From contig JAJZCP010000097.1 of the NCBI GenBank assembly GCA_021846065.1, positions 1 through 6,315 of the forward strand: DNA of 6,315 nt, in the 5' to 3' direction. Positions within the stretch are counted from its first letter, which is position 1. Each line of letters opens with the position of its first letter. Source of the stretch: Acidobacteriota bacterium (GTDB lineage: Bacteria; Acidobacteriota; Terriglobia; Terriglobales; Acidobacteriaceae). Made by a program: the position numbers and the translations under genes. Positions 4,473 to 6,315 of the stretch are shown in pieces. The notes beneath the pieces were generated by a model. That model was not told the origin of the DNA and ran no database searches. It saw only the letters and a list, made by a program, of their open reading frames with translations.

Positions 4473-6215
4473 GTGCCTTTTCTGAACACCATCCCGCCAC
4501 GCGCACTCGACCGCACCACCGCGCCGCCTGTCTCCCCGCGTGAACGCTGGCTGGTGCTTGCCGCGCTCACCCTTGCCTCAATGGCGGCGATCGTCGTCAG
4601 CGCGCGCCACCATGCCTGGCTCTTTTATGGCGACGCCGAGGCTCACCTCCACATCGCTCGACGAATCTTCGACTCACACCGTCCTGGCCTGAGCCAGCTC
4701 GGCTCGGTCTGGCTCCCGTTGCCCCATCTGCTGCTGGCTCCCTTTGCCGCCATCACGCCCTGGTGGCGCTCAGGATTTGCCGCGGTTCTGCCTTCGGCGC
4801 TTTGTTATCTCGCTGCCGCGCTGGGTCTCTACCGGCTCGCACGAATCTGGATTCATCCGCTTCCCGCGCTCTTCGCGCTTGCGTTTTTCGCCCTCAACCC
4901 CAATCTTCTGTATCTCCAGACCACGGCGATGACCGAGCCTCTGTTTCTTGCCGAGCTGGTGTGGTCCGTGCTTCTGCTTGTTCGCTGGCACTCGTCGCTC
5001 GATGATCCGCCCGCAGCTTGCCTCCGCATCGGCGCGCTCCATCTGTGGCCGCTCACGCTCACCCTCATCGCCGCCGCGTGGACGCGCTACGATGGCTGGA
5101 TTCTCGGCTTCGGCATCTGGCTCTGGATGGCCCTCGCGCTCCATCGCCGTCGCGCGCTCTTCCAGCGGCGTTTTATCCTCGCCAGCTTCGCTCTGCTGGC
5201 CGCGCCGCTCCTCTGGATGCTATACAACGCCATCTACTTCGGCGACGGGCTGGATTTCATGCGTGGCCCATACTCGGCGGCGGCCATCGAGGCGCGCACC
5301 TCTCACGGCATGGTCCCGCCCCATCCCGGCTGGCACAATCCGTGGATTTCGGCGCTGTTTTTCTGGCACGCATCAACCGGCGACGCCTTCGCGCGCAGCT
5401 TCGTCGGCTGGCTGCTGCTGCTGCTGTCGCTCTTCGGGCTGTTTGTCGTGCTGCGGATGGTGCGCCGAGCGCGCAATACGCCGCGCCGCGCCGCGCTTGC
5501 CGCCACGCTGCTGCTCTGGTTTCCGCTGCCGTTTTACGCCTACTCCGTCGCCTGGGGATCGGTGCCCATCTTTCTGCCTGACTGGTGGCCACACTCGTTC
5601 TACAACACGCGTTACGGCATGGAGATGCTTCCCGCCTTTGCCTTCACGCTGGGCGTTGCCGCCGACTGGCTGCTGGCGCGGCTCGCCGAGGCCCGCCCAT
5701 CCAGCCATCCATCCGCTCAACTTCGCGCCGTCGCGCCGCAAACCGGCACCCTGGTGGCAGCGATGGCCTGTTTATTTCTCGCCAACACCGGACAGATGAT
5801 CGCCCAGCATCCGCTGGTCTACGTCGAAGCCACCAGAAACTTTGCCGCGCGTGGCGCATACACGCAGACGCTGGCCGCTGCGCTGGCGCGTCTCCACGCA
5901 CTGGACCCCGACGCGCTCACGCTTGTCGAAACTTCCGATTTTCCGTCCATCATTCCCCTCGCCGGACTGACCTATCGCCAGACCCTGAACGAAAGCGATT
6001 ACCTCTACTTCCGCGCCGCGCTGGCCGCCCCAGCCAGTCATGTCGCCATCATTCTCGCCTTTGACGGCGACGCTGTTGCGGATGCCGTCCGCGCTCATCC
6101 CCAGGATCTCCGCCTGCTTGCCCGTTTTGCAGCGCCAGGACAACCCGACTCTGCGCTGTACGTCTCCACGCTATCTCCGCTGGCTCACGCCGTGCTTTCG
6201 ACTGCCCCGCGGTGA
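4473..6215 (+). CDS. GT-C type membrane glycosyltransferase (GT39/ArnT-like)
   Basis: A 580-residue multi-pass inner-membrane protein with about ten hydrophobic segments, the first at residues 26-43. It has the layout of lipid-phosphosugar-dependent glycosyltransferases with a GT-C fold. After the first segment comes a periplasmic loop 'FYGDAEAHLHIARRI' (51-65), with Asp54 the probable catalytic base, then 'GSVWLPLPHL' (77-86), 'TAMTEPLF' (151-158), 'TRYDGW' (204-209) and 'NTRYGMEMLPAF' (378-389). Residues from about 450 on form a soluble periplasmic domain. Such enzymes move a sugar from a polyprenyl-phosphate donor to a lipid, glycan or protein; donor and acceptor cannot be read here. I chose the GTG at 4473, with AAGAG 3 nt upstream, because the next start (Met37) would cut the first membrane segment. 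Five identical CTG codons (5412-5426) encode Leu314-318. It ends in TGA TAG, 39 nt before dapF, suggesting co-transcription. Confidence 0.82.
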   Translation: MPFLNTIPPRALDRTTAPPVSPRERWLVLAALTLASMAAIVVSARHHAWLFYGDAEAHLHIARRIFDSHRPGLSQLGSVWLPLPHLLLAPFAAITPWWRSGFAAVLPSALCYLAAALGLYRLARIWIHPLPALFALAFFALNPNLLYLQTTAMTEPLFLAELVWSVLLLVRWHSSLDDPPAACLRIGALHLWPLTLTLIAAAWTRYDGWILGFGIWLWMALALHRRRALFQRRFILASFALLAAPLLWMLYNAIYFGDGLDFMRGPYSAAAIEARTSHGMVPPHPGWHNPWISALFFWHASTGDAFARSFVGWLLLLLSLFGLFVVLRMVRRARNTPRRAALAATLLLWFPLPFYAYSVAWGSVPIFLPDWWPHSFYNTRYGMEMLPAFAFTLGVAADWLLARLAEARPSSHPSAQLRAVAPQTGTLVAAMACLFLANTGQMIAQHPLVYVEATRNFAARGAYTQTLAAALARLHALDPDALTLVETSDFPSIIPLAGLTYRQTLNESDYLYFRAALAAPASHVAIILAFDGDAVADAVRAHPQDLRLLARFAAPGQPDSALYVSTLSPLAHAVLSTAPR

Positions 6216-6239
6216 TAGCATCGGGCTGAGAACCCACGG

Positions 6240-6244
6240 AAGGA
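6240..6244 (+). promoter_or_regulatory. Ribosome site deciding the dapF start
   Basis: AAGGA lies 10 nt before the TTG at 6255. No ATG or GTG occurs in the dapF frame between the previous stop and the conserved N-terminus, so this site and the TTG give the only sensible start. The spacing is slightly long. Confidence 0.5.
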
Positions 6245-6254
6245 CCACCCTGCG

Positions 6255-6315
6255 TTGATCCCCTTCACCAAAGCCCACGCCTGCGGCAACGATTTTCTTA
6301 TCGTCGCCGTAAGCG
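6255..6315 (+). CDS. dapF: Diaminopimelate epimerase, 5' part only
   Basis: Only the first 20 codons are in the window, cut by its right edge. Translation from the TTG gives Met-Ile-Pro-Phe-Thr-Lys followed by 'AHACGNDFLIVAVS', which matches the invariant start of DapF (F-x-K-x-H-x-x-GNDF-x-x). DapF interconverts LL- and meso-diaminopimelate in the cytoplasm, the penultimate step to lysine and the source of meso-DAP for peptidoglycan. The two active-site cysteines lie further on, outside the window. The usual 'HG' is 'HA' here, with Cys before GNDF, a variant I associate with Acidobacteriota by recall only. It follows the glycosyltransferase gene on the same strand and probably shares its transcript. 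Confidence 0.8.
   Translation, partial: MIPFTKAHACGNDFLIVAVS

Noticed and set aside
4948..5799. Long overlapping frames on both strands inside the glycosyltransferase gene
   Set aside because: These are typical shadow frames of a GC-rich gene. Their translations are Arg/Ser/Ala/Pro-rich and structureless, whereas the main frame has membrane segments and family motifs.

Overview
The window looks like ordinary chromosomal DNA from a GC-rich bacterium. The gene mix, the style of the proteins (an 'AHACGNDF' DapF start, a GT-C glycosyltransferase with 'NTRYGMEMLP', a MarC protein) and the roughly 60% GC suggest an Acidobacteriota member of the Acidobacterium/Terriglobus type. This taxonomic call is an inference from recall, not a search. 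I see no insertion sequence, phage gene, CRISPR array, rRNA or tRNA.

Layout. (1) 85-615, minus: a secreted thioredoxin-fold protein with no cysteine outside its signal peptide. Its 3' end carries a perfect 13-bp tandem duplication that supplies the present stop codon. (2) 616-711: a compact divergent control region with a minus-strand -10 box, a 9-bp inverted repeat and an internal direct repeat spaced one helical turn apart. (3) 712-2184, plus: an FMN-dependent nitronate monooxygenase / 2-nitropropane dioxygenase-like enzyme. (4) 2236-2922, minus: a MarC-family membrane protein, convergent with (3). (5) 3026-3475, minus: a stand-alone receiver-domain protein in which glutamate replaces the phosphorylated aspartate. 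(6) 3476-3951: about 475 bp with no convincing gene; it holds a TTGACA promoter facing (5) and a UUCG-capped hairpin in the predicted leader. (7) 3952-4203, minus: a small charged helical protein of unknown function, preceded by a short leader that can fold in two mutually exclusive ways. (8) 4473-6215, plus: a multi-pass GT-C (GT39/ArnT-like) glycosyltransferase. (9) 6255 to the end, plus: the start of dapF, diaminopimelate epimerase, 39 nt after (8).

How the genes relate. The glycosyltransferase and dapF probably share a transcript; both concern the envelope (sugar transfer at the membrane, and the meso-diaminopimelate precursor of peptidoglycan and lysine). The receiver protein and marC point the same way, 103 nt apart, and may be co-transcribed. 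I see no clear functional link between the other neighbours. No multi-gene novel system is evident. The best leads are the Asp-to-Glu pseudo-receiver with its long structured leader and the A/B/C leader fold ahead of the small protein gene.
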